A DNA stretch of 64,000 nucleotides from Poindextera sp036494815 (lineage in GTDB: Bacteria; Pseudomonadota; Alphaproteobacteria; Caulobacterales; Caulobacteraceae). A model generated the notes under the pieces. That model did no database searches, was not told where the DNA came from, and saw nothing but the letters and a program-made list of their open reading frames with translations. Shown here one piece after another: positions 53,520 to 63,613 of this stretch. Location of the stretch: the NCBI GenBank assembly GCA_036494815.1, contig DASXNV010000050.1, forward strand, positions 1 through 64,000, written 5' to 3'. Position 1 is the first letter of the stretch, and every line of letters starts with the position of its first letter. Both the position numbers and the translations under genes were made by a program.

Positions 53520-54140
53520 CTAGCGAAATGCTTCCGCGCCCCAGATCTGGCGCATGGCGGCATCCTTGCCGCATCCGACGCGATAGCGGGCGTAGTAGGC
53601 CGGATTCTTGTCGGAATAGTGCTGATGATAGTCCTCGGCCGGCCAGAAGGCCGCGGCCGGACGGATCTGGGTCACCACATGGCCTTTGAAGCGCCCGCCA
53701 TTCAGCACGGCGAGCGAGGCTTCGGCGATCCGGCGCTGTTCGGGCGAGGCGACAAAGATGGCGCTGTGATAGGAGGCGCCGCGGTCACAGAAGGCGCCGC
53801 CGGAATCGGTGGGGTCGATCCGGCGCCAATAGTGCTCGACCAGGGCGCCATAGGTCAGCTTAGTCGGATCGAAGGTCACCTTGACCGATTCCAGATGGCC
53901 GGTGGTCTCGCTGGAGACCTCTTCATAGGTTGGATGGGCCACATGGCCACCAGCATAGCCAGCCTCGGTGGACACCACGCCGGGGATCGGCGCCAGATCA
54001 TGCTGCATGGACCAGAAACAGCCGCCGGCGAAGACCGCGGTCTCCAGTTTCGGCTGAGCGACGGCGGGCGACAGGCCCGCAAAGACCAGCGCAAGGCTGA
54101 GGATTATCCGTGAAATCAGAGACGAAATCAGGCGGCGCAT
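53520..54140 (-). CDS. msrA: exported peptide methionine sulphoxide reductase A
   Basis: 206 residues from ATG 54140, with AAGGA upstream. The in-frame TTG six codons earlier overlaps that site. Signal peptide LISSLISRIILSLALVFAGLSPAVAQ, so the enzyme works in the periplasm. The active-site motif GGCFWSMQ, AGYAGG and EDYHQHYSDKNP ... YYARYRVGCG are standard for MsrA, with a resolving cysteine near the C-terminus. It would need reducing power from a DsbD-type system such as that encoded at 45456-47627. Confidence 0.94.
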   Translation of the reverse strand: MRRLISSLISRIILSLALVFAGLSPAVAQPKLETAVFAGGCFWSMQHDLAPIPGVVSTEAGYAGGHVAHPTYEEVSSETTGHLESVKVTFDPTKLTYGALVEHYWRRIDPTDSGGAFCDRGASYHSAIFVASPEQRRIAEASLAVLNGGRFKGHVVTQIRPAAAFWPAEDYHQHYSDKNPAYYARYRVGCGKDAAMRQIWGAEAFR

Positions 54141-54216
54141 AGGCGGCGGTTCCTTCAAAAGGCTTCCTCACACCATACGTCCAAGCTCGCCGGCCGGTTA
54201 CCAAACGCACAAAAAA

Positions 54217-54240
54217 AGAGCCCGGCCAAAGCCGGGCTCT
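54217..54240 (-). terminator. terminator of the OmpA-like gene
   Basis: A perfect 10-bp stem AGAGCCCGGC / GCCGGGCTCT with a four-base loop. On the minus strand it is followed by a run of T (seven A on the plus strand), about 35 bp after the ompA-like stop. A textbook intrinsic terminator. Confidence 0.92.
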
Positions 54241-54273
54241 TCCTAGGCTAGGACTGAAGCGTCCCGATCAGGA

Positions 54274-55512
54274 TCAGAAGTTGATCGAGATCGTGGAACG
54301 GCGGTTCAGGGGCTCCTTGACACCGTCCGGCGTTTGCACGGCCAGGTCAGTCTTGCCCTTCCAGTCGACGGCCAGAACCGCCTGCGGCACGTTCAGGCCC
54401 ACCAGAGCGTCGGCCACGGCCTTCGCACGGCGTTCCGACAGACGCAGGTTGTACTTCGCACTGCCCGAGGTGTCGGTGTGGCCGACCACGACGATGCGGG
54501 TGGCGTGACCGTCATTGGCGTATTGCGCAGCCTGTTGCACCACGGTCTGGGCTTCCGGCGTCAGCACATACTGATCGAACGGGAAGTAGACCACGAACTC
54601 CTTGGCCACGAACGCCGGCGGAGGCGGCGGCGGGGGCGGAGGAGGCGGCGGGGGCGGGGGCGGAGGAGGCGGCGGCGGCGGGGGCGGCGGGGGCGGCGGG
54701 GGAGCCGGGGGCGAGGCGAAGGCGTAGCGGACGCCGAGCGACACCGAGCTGTCGGTATAGTGGGCGTGGAAGGTGCCTGGGCGCAGGCCGTCCGCCGGAT
54801 CCAGATTGGGGGTGGCGTTGTCGCTGTGGTAGGCGAGAGCGTTGGAGCCGATATAGCGGTAGGTCAGGTCGATATTGACCCGGTCGCTGTACTTGTAGGC
54901 GACGCCCGCCAGAGCCTGATAGGCCAACTGGGTGTCCGCCGCGGCCAGGCGCAGCAGCTGCGGCGAAGGGTTGGTCACCGTGACCGGGCCGACGCCGTTG
55001 AAGCTGCCGTGGATGTTCAGGTCGTTGTGGTTGGCGCCGATGCCGAGGCCGACGAACGGCACCCAGGTCGAATCCGACGGCAGGATGTCATAGATGACAT
55101 TCGCCATCATGGTGTAGCTCTGCCCCGAAGCGTCGGGATTGCCGCAAGCCGGCGCGATGGCGTTGGTCGCGCACAGGCCGTTCGGTTCGCCATTGGCGAC
55201 ACGCGACTGGTCAGTGGCGCGAATGTGGCCGAATTCGCCGTTGCGATAGCCACCTTCCAGTTCAACGCGCCAGTGCGGGTTGAAGCGGTAGCCGAGGCGG
55301 ACGAAACCGGCCCAGTCATTCTTGGGGTCGAGCTGCCAGTTGTAGAACTGGCCATCCGGCGCCACGCCGGTTCCCTTGTAGTCGCGATCGACCGGGAAGT
55401 GATAGCCGAGGTCGAGCGCGCCATACCAGCCGGGTTCGGCCATCTGGGCGGAGGCCCCTGAGGCGGCGAAGAGAGCGGCGAGCGCCGCCCCCGCCATAAG
55501 TCCGATCTTCAT
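54274..55512 (-). CDS. OmpA family outer membrane protein with polyproline linker
   Basis: 412 residues from ATG 55512. Signal peptide KIGLMAGAALAALFAASGASAQ. Residues ~25-265 form an eight-stranded OmpA-type beta-barrel (WYGALDLGYHFPVDRDYKG ... WRVELEGGYRNGEFG ... INIDLTYRYIGS-like strands ... SVSLGVRYAF). An almost pure proline linker of more than 30 residues follows. The C-terminal peptidoglycan-binding OmpA domain has FPFDQYVLTPEAQ, VVVGHTDTSGSAKYNLRLSERRAKAV and NRRSTI. It tethers the outer membrane to the wall. The linker length is exceptional. Confidence 0.94.
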   Translation of the reverse strand: MKIGLMAGAALAALFAASGASAQMAEPGWYGALDLGYHFPVDRDYKGTGVAPDGQFYNWQLDPKNDWAGFVRLGYRFNPHWRVELEGGYRNGEFGHIRATDQSRVANGEPNGLCATNAIAPACGNPDASGQSYTMMANVIYDILPSDSTWVPFVGLGIGANHNDLNIHGSFNGVGPVTVTNPSPQLLRLAAADTQLAYQALAGVAYKYSDRVNIDLTYRYIGSNALAYHSDNATPNLDPADGLRPGTFHAHYTDSSVSLGVRYAFASPPAPPPPPPPPPPPPPPPPPPPPPPPPPPPPPAFVAKEFVVYFPFDQYVLTPEAQTVVQQAAQYANDGHATRIVVVGHTDTSGSAKYNLRLSERRAKAVADALVGLNVPQAVLAVDWKGKTDLAVQTPDGVKEPLNRRSTISINF

Positions 55513-55913
55513 TTTCAAGAGCCCTCTCTTGGTCACTTGTTGCGGCCGACCACGGCCGAGTCTTGTTATATCAACCTGTTGCGCGCGTCGTGGTGTCACA
55601 CATGCAACACTCGCGCGCTATTCGCCTCCAGGGAGATCACGGCCTCCTATACCCCATTCATCTTTCGGCACAACCTTTCCGCTCGTTCGAACGATCGCCT
55701 CGCCGCAACCGCGCGCCTGCGCCGCCTTGCCCCTGGCCTGTGAAGGCGTTGCGGATCGGCAAGATGATGAGATTGACCTGATAACGCCCCCTATTGCGCA
55801 CGTTCCAGCGCCGAACGGATCTACAGCTCCGCTGGTCGCCTAACGGATCGAAAGACCGATGGTTCCATGGGTTGCGATTGACCCGGCGCGCCGCGGGCCT
55901 ATACCCCCAGGCC
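55513..55913. other. intergenic region between divergent ompA-like gene and lysK
   Basis: 401 bp. The part nearest 55513-55580 must include the ompA-like promoter and leader, and the part before 55914 the lysK promoter. An open frame runs through it in phase with lysK, but the N-terminal text it would add has no similarity to lysyl-tRNA synthetases. I see no RNA gene or repeat. Confidence 0.4.
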
Positions 55914-57605
55914 ATGTATCATGGTCTCTCCGCCCTCGCCCGCGACGCTCGCTCCTGGCCTTTCGAACAGGCCCGCATCCTGTTGGCGCGGCTGGTCAAA
56001 CTACGTCTGTCGACGGAGGAAGATCGCCAGCGGGCCAACACTCTGATCGCGGGCGGCAAGCTCGGTGAGCTGATCGCCCAGCTTCCGGCGCTCGGCCGGC
56101 CGGTGGTGTTCCAATGCGGCTATGGCGCTTCGGGCCTGCCGCACTTGGGCACGTTCGGCGAGGTGGCGCGGCCGACCATGGTGCGCAATGCGTTCCGCGC
56201 CTTGACCGAAGACGCCATTCCCACCCGCCTGCTGGTCGTTTCCGACGACATGGACGGCTTTCGCAAGATCCCCGACAACGTCCCCAACCGGGCGATGCTG
56301 GAAGAAGATCGCGACAAGCCCGTCACCAGCGTGCGCGATCCGTTCGGCGAATATCCAAGCTTTGGCGATCACAACAACGCGCGCCTGCGGGCGTTCCTGG
56401 ACGGCTTCGGCTTTGACTACGAATTCGTCTCGGCGAGCGAATGCTACAAGTCAGGCCGTTACGACCAGGTGCTGCTGCGGATGCTCGAGCGCTTCGACGC
56501 TGTCCAGGCGGTGATGCTGCCGACCCTGGGCGAGGAGCGGCGCGCCACCTATTCGCCGTTCCTGCCGATCAGCCCCAAGAGCGGCCGCGTGCTGCAGGCG
56601 CCCACCCTGGAGCGCCATCTGGACCGCGGGAGCATCACCTTTACCGACGAGGATGGGACCTTGACCGAGGTTCCGGTCACCGGCGGCCACGTCAAGCTGC
56701 AATGGCGGCCGGACTGGGCGGCGCGCTGGGTGGCGCTGGAGGTCGACTACGAAATGTCCGGCAAGGATCTGGTGGATTCGGTTCGGGTGTCCAACAAGGT
56801 GTGCAAAGTGCTGGGCGGCGAGCCGCCCGAGAGCTTCCACTACGAGCTCTTCATGGACGAGCACAACCAGAAGATCTCCAAGTCCAAGGGCAACGGCTTG
56901 ACCATGGAGGAATGGCTGCGTTACGGCGCGCCGGAGAGCCTGGCCTATTACCTGTTCCAGTCACCCAAATCGGCCAAGCGGCTCTATTTCGACGTGATCC
57001 CCAAAGCGGCGGACGAATATCTGCAACAGCTGGACGCCTACAACCGTCCGCTGGCGCAAGGCGCCCATCCCTGGGCGAAGCTCGACAACCCAGCTTGGCA
57101 CGTCCATGCGGGACACCCACCAGAACAGGGCTCTCCCGTCTCGTTCAGCCTGCTGCTGAACCTGGTCTCAGCGGCCAATGCTTCGGACAAGGCGATCCTG
57201 TGGGGGTTCCTGTCGCGCCATATCCCGGGCGCAACACCGCAAACCCAACCGCTGCTGGACCGGCTGTGCGGATTCGCCATGAACTATTACGAGGACTTCG
57301 TGCGGCCCAATAAGCGCTTCCGGGCGCCGGACGCGCGCGAACGGGCGGCCATGGAGGATCTGGCGGCGCGTTTCCGCGCCCTGCCCTCCGGCTGCCAGGA
57401 CGCCGAACTGATCCAGAACGAAGTCTACGCCGCCGGCAAGGAGGCGGGATTCGAACCCCTGCGCAGCTGGTTCTCCGCCCTCTACGAGGTCCTGCTGGGC
57501 CAAAGCCAAGGTCCGCGCTTCGGCTCCTTCGCCGCCATCTTCGGCCTCGACCGCACCATCGCCCTGATCGAACGGGCGTTGCGGGGCGAGGATCTGGCGG
57601 CCTGA
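55914..57605 (+). CDS. lysK: class I lysyl-tRNA synthetase
   Basis: 563 residues from ATG 55914 (MYHGLSALARDARSWPFEQAR, the usual alphaproteobacterial N-terminus). Class I synthetase unrelated to the class II LysS: HIGH-like motif GASGLPHLGTFGEVARPTMV and KMSKS-like KISKSKGNGLTMEEWLRYG. This archaeal-type enzyme is the standard lysyl-tRNA synthetase of many alphaproteobacteria. A hairpin follows the stop. Confidence 0.96.
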   Translation: MYHGLSALARDARSWPFEQARILLARLVKLRLSTEEDRQRANTLIAGGKLGELIAQLPALGRPVVFQCGYGASGLPHLGTFGEVARPTMVRNAFRALTEDAIPTRLLVVSDDMDGFRKIPDNVPNRAMLEEDRDKPVTSVRDPFGEYPSFGDHNNARLRAFLDGFGFDYEFVSASECYKSGRYDQVLLRMLERFDAVQAVMLPTLGEERRATYSPFLPISPKSGRVLQAPTLERHLDRGSITFTDEDGTLTEVPVTGGHVKLQWRPDWAARWVALEVDYEMSGKDLVDSVRVSNKVCKVLGGEPPESFHYELFMDEHNQKISKSKGNGLTMEEWLRYGAPESLAYYLFQSPKSAKRLYFDVIPKAADEYLQQLDAYNRPLAQGAHPWAKLDNPAWHVHAGHPPEQGSPVSFSLLLNLVSAANASDKAILWGFLSRHIPGATPQTQPLLDRLCGFAMNYYEDFVRPNKRFRAPDARERAAMEDLAARFRALPSGCQDAELIQNEVYAAGKEAGFEPLRSWFSALYEVLLGQSQGPRFGSFAAIFGLDRTIALIERALRGEDLAA

Positions 57606-57606
57606 A

Positions 57607-57638
57607 CAAAGCCATGCCCCTCATTGGGGAGGGCTTTG
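57607..57638 (+). terminator. putative terminator after lysK
   Basis: CAAAGCC pairs with GGCTTTG, with an inner CCCC/GGGG helix, starting 2 bp after the stop codon. No clear T run. Confidence 0.5.
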
Positions 57639-57680
57639 AGAGGCTCACGCCTCTACGCATTCCGTTACGTCCGCTGACGT

Positions 57681-57694
57681 TGACGTTCGCGTCA
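57681..57694. promoter_or_regulatory. putative MerR-type operator
   Basis: TGACG-TTCG-CGTCA, a perfect 5+5 inverted repeat preceded by another TGACGT, 40 bp upstream of the MerR gene. Related acyl-CoA-metabolism MerR regulators bind TGACGT-type inverted repeats in front of their own genes. Assignment is inference. Confidence 0.45.
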
Positions 57695-57733
57695 TCAAGG
57701 GGCTAGGCTTGCCCTAAAATAGGGAGCCACGCC

Positions 57734-58198
57734 ATGCACGCCGATCTGCGCCGTCCGGAACGCACCTTCACCATTCGCCAGCTCTGCATCGAATTCAAAG
57801 TCACGCCGCGCGCCCTGCGCTTCTATGAGGACAAGGGCCTGCTGTCCCCGGCGCGCGAGGGGCTGAACCGGGTCTACAATCACCGCGATCGTGCGCGCCT
57901 GGTGCTGATCCTGCGCGGCAAGCGGGTGGGCCTGAGCCTGGCCGAGATCCGCGACATCCTCGAACTCTACAAGATCGACGACACCGGCGCCGCCCAGGCC
58001 GCTAAGTCGCTGAGGAAATTCAAGGAGCGCATCGTCGCCCTGGAAGCCCAGCGCGAAGACATCGACGTGGCCATTGGCGAACTTCGCATCGGGGTGGACG
58101 CCATGGAGGCCCGCCTGGCCAGGACCCGGCCGGACCTGTTGCCCCAGGCCGAAGACTACGACTCGAAAATGCGCGCACAATTGGACGGCGTTCATTAG
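57734..58198 (+). CDS. MerR family regulator (acyl-CoA metabolism type)
   Basis: 154 residues. MerR winged helix FTIRQLCIEFKVTPRALRFYEDKGLLSPAREGLNRVYNHRDRARL and the dimerisation helix (QAAKSLRKFKERIVALEAQREDIDVAIGEL). It lacks the metal-binding cysteines. GKRVGLSLAEIRDILELY is typical of the subgroup placed before acyl-CoA dehydrogenase genes in alphaproteobacteria. It is 46 bp upstream of such a gene, so it probably controls it, through an inverted repeat at 57681. Confidence 0.9.
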   Translation: MHADLRRPERTFTIRQLCIEFKVTPRALRFYEDKGLLSPAREGLNRVYNHRDRARLVLILRGKRVGLSLAEIRDILELYKIDDTGAAQAAKSLRKFKERIVALEAQREDIDVAIGELRIGVDAMEARLARTRPDLLPQAEDYDSKMRAQLDGVH

Positions 58199-58244
58199 GC
58201 CGCGCTTTCCTAGCCCAGACCGTTCCCCATCGGAGTAGCCGACC

Positions 58245-60035
58245 ATGGCCTATCAGGCGCCAGTGCGCGACCAGATGTTCATCCTGCGTGACGTGCTGGA
58301 GCTCGAAAAGCACGCCAACCTGCCCGGCTTCGCCGACGCCAGCCTGGATACGGTGGAGCAGATCCTGACCGAGGGCGCCAAGTTCTGCGAAGAGGTGCTG
58401 GCGCCCATCAACCGCAATGGTGATCTGGAAGGCTGCGTCTGGTCGCAGGACAATACGGTCAAGACACCCAAGGGGTTCAAGGAAGCCTATGCGGCCATGG
58501 TCGAGGCCGGTTGGCCTGCCCTGGGATCCGAGCCCGAGTTCGGCGGCCAGGGCCTGCCGCGGGTGATCAACCTGGCCTATAGCGAGATGTCGTCCTCGGC
58601 CAACATGGCCTTTTCCATGTATCCGGGCCTGACCCACGGCGCCTATTCGGCCATCCTGGAGGGCGGATCGGACGAGCAGAAGGCGCTGTACCTGCCCAAG
58701 CTGGCCACCGGCCAATGGGGCGGGACCATGAACCTGACCGAACCCCAGTGCGGCACCGACCTCGGCCTGCTGCGCACCAAGGCGGTTCCCCAGGCCGACG
58801 GGACCTACCGCATCAGCGGCCAGAAGATCTGGATCAGCGGCGGCGAACACGACCTGGCCGAAAACATCGTCCATCTGGTCCTGGCCCGCATCGAAGGCGC
58901 CCCCGCCGGCGTGCGCGGCATCTCCCTGTTTATCGTGCCGAAGTTCCTGCCTGGCTCCGACGGCGGCCTGGGCGCGCGCAATGAGGGCGTCAAGTGCGCC
59001 GGCCTCGAGCACAAGATGGGCATCCACGGCAACGCCACCTGCGTCATGGCCTATGACGACGCCCAGGGCTGGCTGATCGGCGAGGCCAATGCGGGCCTGA
59101 AAGTCATGTTCGTCATGATGAACGAGGCCCGGCTGGGCGTGGGCCTGCAAGGCCTGTCCCAGGCCGAGGCCGCCTATCAGGCCGCCGCCGCCTTCGCCAA
59201 GGACCGGCTGCAGGGCCGCTCCTTGACCGGCCCCAAAAACGCCGACGGCCCCGCCGACCCGATCATCGTCCATCCGGACGTGCGCCGGATGCTGATGGAC
59301 TCAAAGGCCATCCTCGAAGGCGGCCGCGCCTTTTTGCTATGGGCCGGGCTTCAGGGCGACCTGATGCACGCCAGCCCGGATGCGGCCACACGGGAAAAAG
59401 CCTCTGACTATATGGGCCTGCTGACGCCGGTGCTGAAAGGCTACTTCACCGACAAGGGCTTCAAGATCTGCTCCGACGCCATGCAGGTGCACGGCGGCTC
59501 CGGCTTCACCGAGCACTTTGCGGCCAGCCAGTATCTGCGCGATGTGCGCATCAGCCTGATCTATGAGGGCACAAATGGCGTCCAGGCCCTGGACCTCGTT
59601 GGCCGCAAGCTGGCGGCCAATGGCGGGCGGGCTGTGATGAGCTTCTTCGCGGACGTGGACGCCTTTATCGGCGAGCACGAGGAGGCCGAAGGCATGGCGC
59701 CGTTCGTCGAAGGCCTGAAAGCGGTCAAGGCGCAGCTGCAGGACGCTACCATGTGGCTGATGCAGAACGGCCTGCAGAACCCCGAAAACGCCGGCGCCGC
59801 CTCCACCGACTATCTGCACCTGTTTGGCCTGACGGGCCTGGCCTGGATGTGGGCCAAGATCGCCAAGGCCGCACAGGCGTACGTCACAGCGGGCGACACC
59901 GATCCCTTCTACGCGCGCAAGCTGGTCACCGGCCGCTATTTCGTCGAACGCATCCTGCCCGAAGCCGGCGCCCACCTGGCCAAGCTCAAGACGGGGTCAG
60001 GCCTGGTCATGGCCCTGGAGGCGGACGCGTTTTAA
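58245..60035 (+). CDS. acyl-CoA dehydrogenase
   Basis: 596 residues, the longer FadE5-like type with an extra C-terminal helical domain. FAD- and substrate-binding: TMNLTEPQCGTDLGLLRTKA, YRISGQKIWISGGEHDLAENIVHLVLAR and GNATCVMAYDDAQGWLIGEANAGLKVMFVMMNEARL. The catalytic Glu is in DVRISLIYEGTNGVQALDLVGRKL. MQVHGGSGFTEHF is also standard. First oxidative step of fatty-acid beta-oxidation. Its last 29 bp overlap the convergent vsr gene. Confidence 0.95.
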   Translation: MAYQAPVRDQMFILRDVLELEKHANLPGFADASLDTVEQILTEGAKFCEEVLAPINRNGDLEGCVWSQDNTVKTPKGFKEAYAAMVEAGWPALGSEPEFGGQGLPRVINLAYSEMSSSANMAFSMYPGLTHGAYSAILEGGSDEQKALYLPKLATGQWGGTMNLTEPQCGTDLGLLRTKAVPQADGTYRISGQKIWISGGEHDLAENIVHLVLARIEGAPAGVRGISLFIVPKFLPGSDGGLGARNEGVKCAGLEHKMGIHGNATCVMAYDDAQGWLIGEANAGLKVMFVMMNEARLGVGLQGLSQAEAAYQAAAAFAKDRLQGRSLTGPKNADGPADPIIVHPDVRRMLMDSKAILEGGRAFLLWAGLQGDLMHASPDAATREKASDYMGLLTPVLKGYFTDKGFKICSDAMQVHGGSGFTEHFAASQYLRDVRISLIYEGTNGVQALDLVGRKLAANGGRAVMSFFADVDAFIGEHEEAEGMAPFVEGLKAVKAQLQDATMWLMQNGLQNPENAGAASTDYLHLFGLTGLAWMWAKIAKAAQAYVTAGDTDPFYARKLVTGRYFVERILPEAGAHLAKLKTGSGLVMALEADAF

Positions 60036-60461
60036 GGGAGCGGGCGAGGACGCGCGCCTCCAGCAGTCCTCGCAACCGGTCCTCCAGAGCAGCCGCACCC
60101 TTCAGCTCGCACTCCCAGACCACCTCCACCCACCAGCCCGCGGCCTCCAGCCTGGCCCGGGTATCGATGTCCCGGGCCCGGTTGCGCCCGACCTTGGCCA
60201 GCCAGTAGTCACGATTGGCCTTGGGAACGCGAGCGCCGCGGGGACAGTCATGGCCGTGCCAGAAACAGCCATGGACGAACACCACCAGCCGTCGCCCCGG
60301 CAGGACGATGTCAGGCGATCCGGGCAGATCACGGCGATGCAGGCGATAGCGCGCGCCCAGCCGCCACAAGAGCCGGCGCACGATCAGTTCTGGCTTGGTG
60401 TCGCGACCCTTGACCGCCGCCATCACCGCCGACCGCTTGGCCGGCGGATAGACGTCCGTGG

Positions 60462-60465
<4 letters not shown>
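60007..60465 (-). CDS. vsr: very short patch repair endonuclease (Vsr)
   Basis: 152 residues from GTG 60465, overlapping the cysK stop (GTGA). Vsr nicks DNA 5' of the T in T-G mismatches that arise from deaminated 5-methylcytosine. Catalytic Asp52 in DLPGSPDIVLPG and the His motif in VVFVHGCFWHGHDC are intact, and VEVVWECEL matches the C-terminal core. N-terminal PPAKRSAVMAAVKGRDTKPEL is standard. No cytosine methyltransferase gene is in the window. Coupling to cysK is unusual. The 3' end overlaps the acyl-CoA dehydrogenase gene antisense by 29 bp. Confidence 0.9.
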
Positions 60466-61454
<989 letters not shown>

Positions 61455-61573
61455 GGCGAGGGTCTCGACGGTTGCAGGCGACCAGGTCGCCGCACTCTAA
61501 GCGCGGTTGCGCCCGACGGACAGTATTAGAAATTATGGGGACGATCGCAGCGGACGAGCCAGGCCGCCGCCTC

Positions 61574-63094
61574 TCAGATCCCGGCCCCGTCGCGCGCGCC
61601 CAGCAGGGCGTTGATCCGGCTGTAGAGCTCGCCCGAACGATAGGGTTTGGCGATGATCGGCACGCCCAGGCGATGGGCGCCCTCGGCGGCCTCGCGGGCC
61701 GCGGCGGCCAACAGCACCGGCAGGCCCGGAAAATCGCGTTTGAGCTCTCCGGCGAGCGCCAGGCCGTTCATGTCACCCGACAGACCCACATTGGCGAACA
61801 CCAGGTCCACCGCCTCGCCGCGACGCAAGAGATCCAAAGCCACTTGGCCGCGATAGGCCAGCTTAACCTCGAATCCGTGGCTATCGAGCATCGAGGTGGC
61901 GATCTCGGCCACGTCCACATCGTCTTCGACCACCAGGATCACCCCAGCCTGCGCCGGGATAGCTTCAATCTCGGGCGTCGTGTCACGCGTCGCCGGCAGG
62001 AAGATGCGTATCCTGGCGCCCTGGCCCGGTTCGCTGTCTATATCCACCGCGCCCTTGGACTGGTGAGCAAACCCGAGCACCTGGCTGAGCCCCAAGCCCG
62101 TGCCCACGCCGATCTCCTTGGTGGTGAAAAAGGGATCGAACACCCGCGGCAAGACATCGGGATGGATACCAGGGCCGTCGTCGGCCACCTCGATCATCAG
62201 ATACTCGCCCCTGAGACCTAGCCGGTCGTCCTGCACCGTGCAGTTGGCGGCGGTGAAGCTCAACCGCCCGCGGCCGCCCATGGCGTCGCCAGCGTTTATG
62301 GCCAGGTTGAGCAGCGCCAGTTCCAACTCGCTGGCGTCAACGCGCACCGCCCACAGGTCCGCGGGGATCTGGGTCTCGACCACCACGTCGCCGCGCAGCG
62401 AGCCGCTCAAAAGAGCGATCAGGTCGGGCAGGCCCTTGCTCGGCTCAAAGGCGTCCGGCCTCAGCATCTGGCGCCCGGAAAAGGTCAGGAGCTGACGGGT
62501 CAGTTTAACCGCCTTGCGCGCCGCCTCGCTGGCCCGACTGAGTTTTTGAACCAGCGCCGGATCATCGCCATGGCTGCGGCGGACCAGATCCAGATTGCCC
62601 AAGATCACCGTCAGCAGATTATTGAAATGGTGGGCGACCCCCCCGGCCAGACGCCCGACAGCCTGGTGCTTCTGGGCTTGCCACAGGGCCTCTTCCGCCC
62701 GCTGCCGCTCCCGGCTTTCGGCCTGTAACTGATCGTTGGCGGCGACCACCAGCAGATTGGCCTCGGCCAGGGCCCCGTTCAGGGCGATCAGCTGGGCGTT
62801 GGTTTCGCGGCCACCGGACAGGGCGGCGTCGAACGGCGACAGGGCTTCCGTCAGAAAGCCGGCGGCGCGATTCAGCGGGATTCGCGGATCCTTGATCTGA
62901 AACTCCAGGCCGATCTGACCCAAGGCCTGATGGTGCGCCAAGGCGAGGTCGAGCACGCTGGCCCCAGCCTCCAGGGCCGCGCCGCCCAGGGCGAAGGCGT
63001 TCATCAGGCCCGCCTCACTGGGTTCCACGATCTGGGCTCGCAGGGCGTCGACATAGGCCTGCGTGAAAGCCTCGGGCAAGGCGTTCGAGCTCAT
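61574..63094 (-). CDS. soluble histidine kinase with defective receiver domain
   Basis: About 506 residues from ATG 63094 (AAGG upstream). ATG 63187 is an alternative 31 codons longer. Residues 1-110 resemble the helical RsbU/RsbRD-type N-terminal domain (FTQAYVDALRAQIVEPSEAGLMNAFALGGAALE). A coiled coil (ANDQLQAESRERQRAEEALWQ) leads to the H box KHQAVGRLAGGVAHHFNNLLTVILGNL and ATPase boxes (DDGPGIHPD, GTGLGLSQVLGF). The C-terminal receiver keeps VVEDDVD and the Lys in IIAKPY, but its phosphoacceptor is Asn435 (VFANVGLSG) in place of Asp. Confidence 0.9.
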   Translation of the reverse strand: MSSNALPEAFTQAYVDALRAQIVEPSEAGLMNAFALGGAALEAGASVLDLALAHHQALGQIGLEFQIKDPRIPLNRAAGFLTEALSPFDAALSGGRETNAQLIALNGALAEANLLVVAANDQLQAESRERQRAEEALWQAQKHQAVGRLAGGVAHHFNNLLTVILGNLDLVRRSHGDDPALVQKLSRASEAARKAVKLTRQLLTFSGRQMLRPDAFEPSKGLPDLIALLSGSLRGDVVVETQIPADLWAVRVDASELELALLNLAINAGDAMGGRGRLSFTAANCTVQDDRLGLRGEYLMIEVADDGPGIHPDVLPRVFDPFFTTKEIGVGTGLGLSQVLGFAHQSKGAVDIDSEPGQGARIRIFLPATRDTTPEIEAIPAQAGVILVVEDDVDVAEIATSMLDSHGFEVKLAYRGQVALDLLRRGEAVDLVFANVGLSGDMNGLALAGELKRDFPGLPVLLAAAAREAAEGAHRLGVPIIAKPYRSGELYSRINALLGARDGAGI

Positions 63095-63613
63095 GGCGCC
63101 TTCGGATGTGGACTGGCTGAGGCGAGGAGGCTCGCAATCGGCTGTGGGGTCTCGCCCTGGCAACGGTTCATCCTCGTCATGCTTCACTCAGGCCGCCCTC
63201 CATGGCTGTGCGCGGCGACGACGACACCGCGGACCTGGCCGGATCTGACCTGGGTCGAGGGCGCCGCCCGACAAACTGCAAAGCTGACTGCGAAGCTGAA
63301 TGTGCTCGCCGAAAGTCGATCGGTCGCCTGGACGATTCCGCGCAGGGGCGCGACATACCGTAACGGCAAGCCACCGGCTCCGCTCGTTCAGCTTGCCGTC
63401 CACAGCCATCGACAGCCTCTGGTTCGCCGCCCACGCGCAAACGCTGGCCACGCCCGAATCCGGTCGCCGCCAAATGGGTAGTCAATACTATAGACAAGCT
63501 TAGCCGTGGCGCGCCAGTCTGCGCCCAGGAGGCGAGCCAAAGGCCGCAAGCCCCCCGCATCGAGCGGAGGGTCCGGCCGAAATCAATCAATGATTCCGGC
63601 CGGATAGACTGCT
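63095..63613. other. intergenic region between kinase and thiolase genes
   Basis: About 520 bp. The start of it may code for the kinase's optional N-terminal extension (to 63187). The remaining ~425 bp contain only short frames with no ribosome site or recognisable product. A near-perfect inverted repeat lies at 63572-63606, just behind the thiolase. Confidence 0.4.
63572..63606 (-). terminator. putative terminator of the thiolase gene
   Basis: TCCGGCCG and its complement CGGCCGGA flank an AT-rich, itself nearly self-complementary loop (ATCAATCAATGATT). Seven bases after the thiolase stop on the minus strand. No T run, so a strong hairpin without the classical tail. Confidence 0.45.

Noticed and set aside
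53489..53689. Plus-strand frame with a strong GGAGGGGGG site opposite msrA.
   Set aside because: Beyond the first 11 codons it is antisense to msrA and shows no protein-like composition. The purine run is probably chance.
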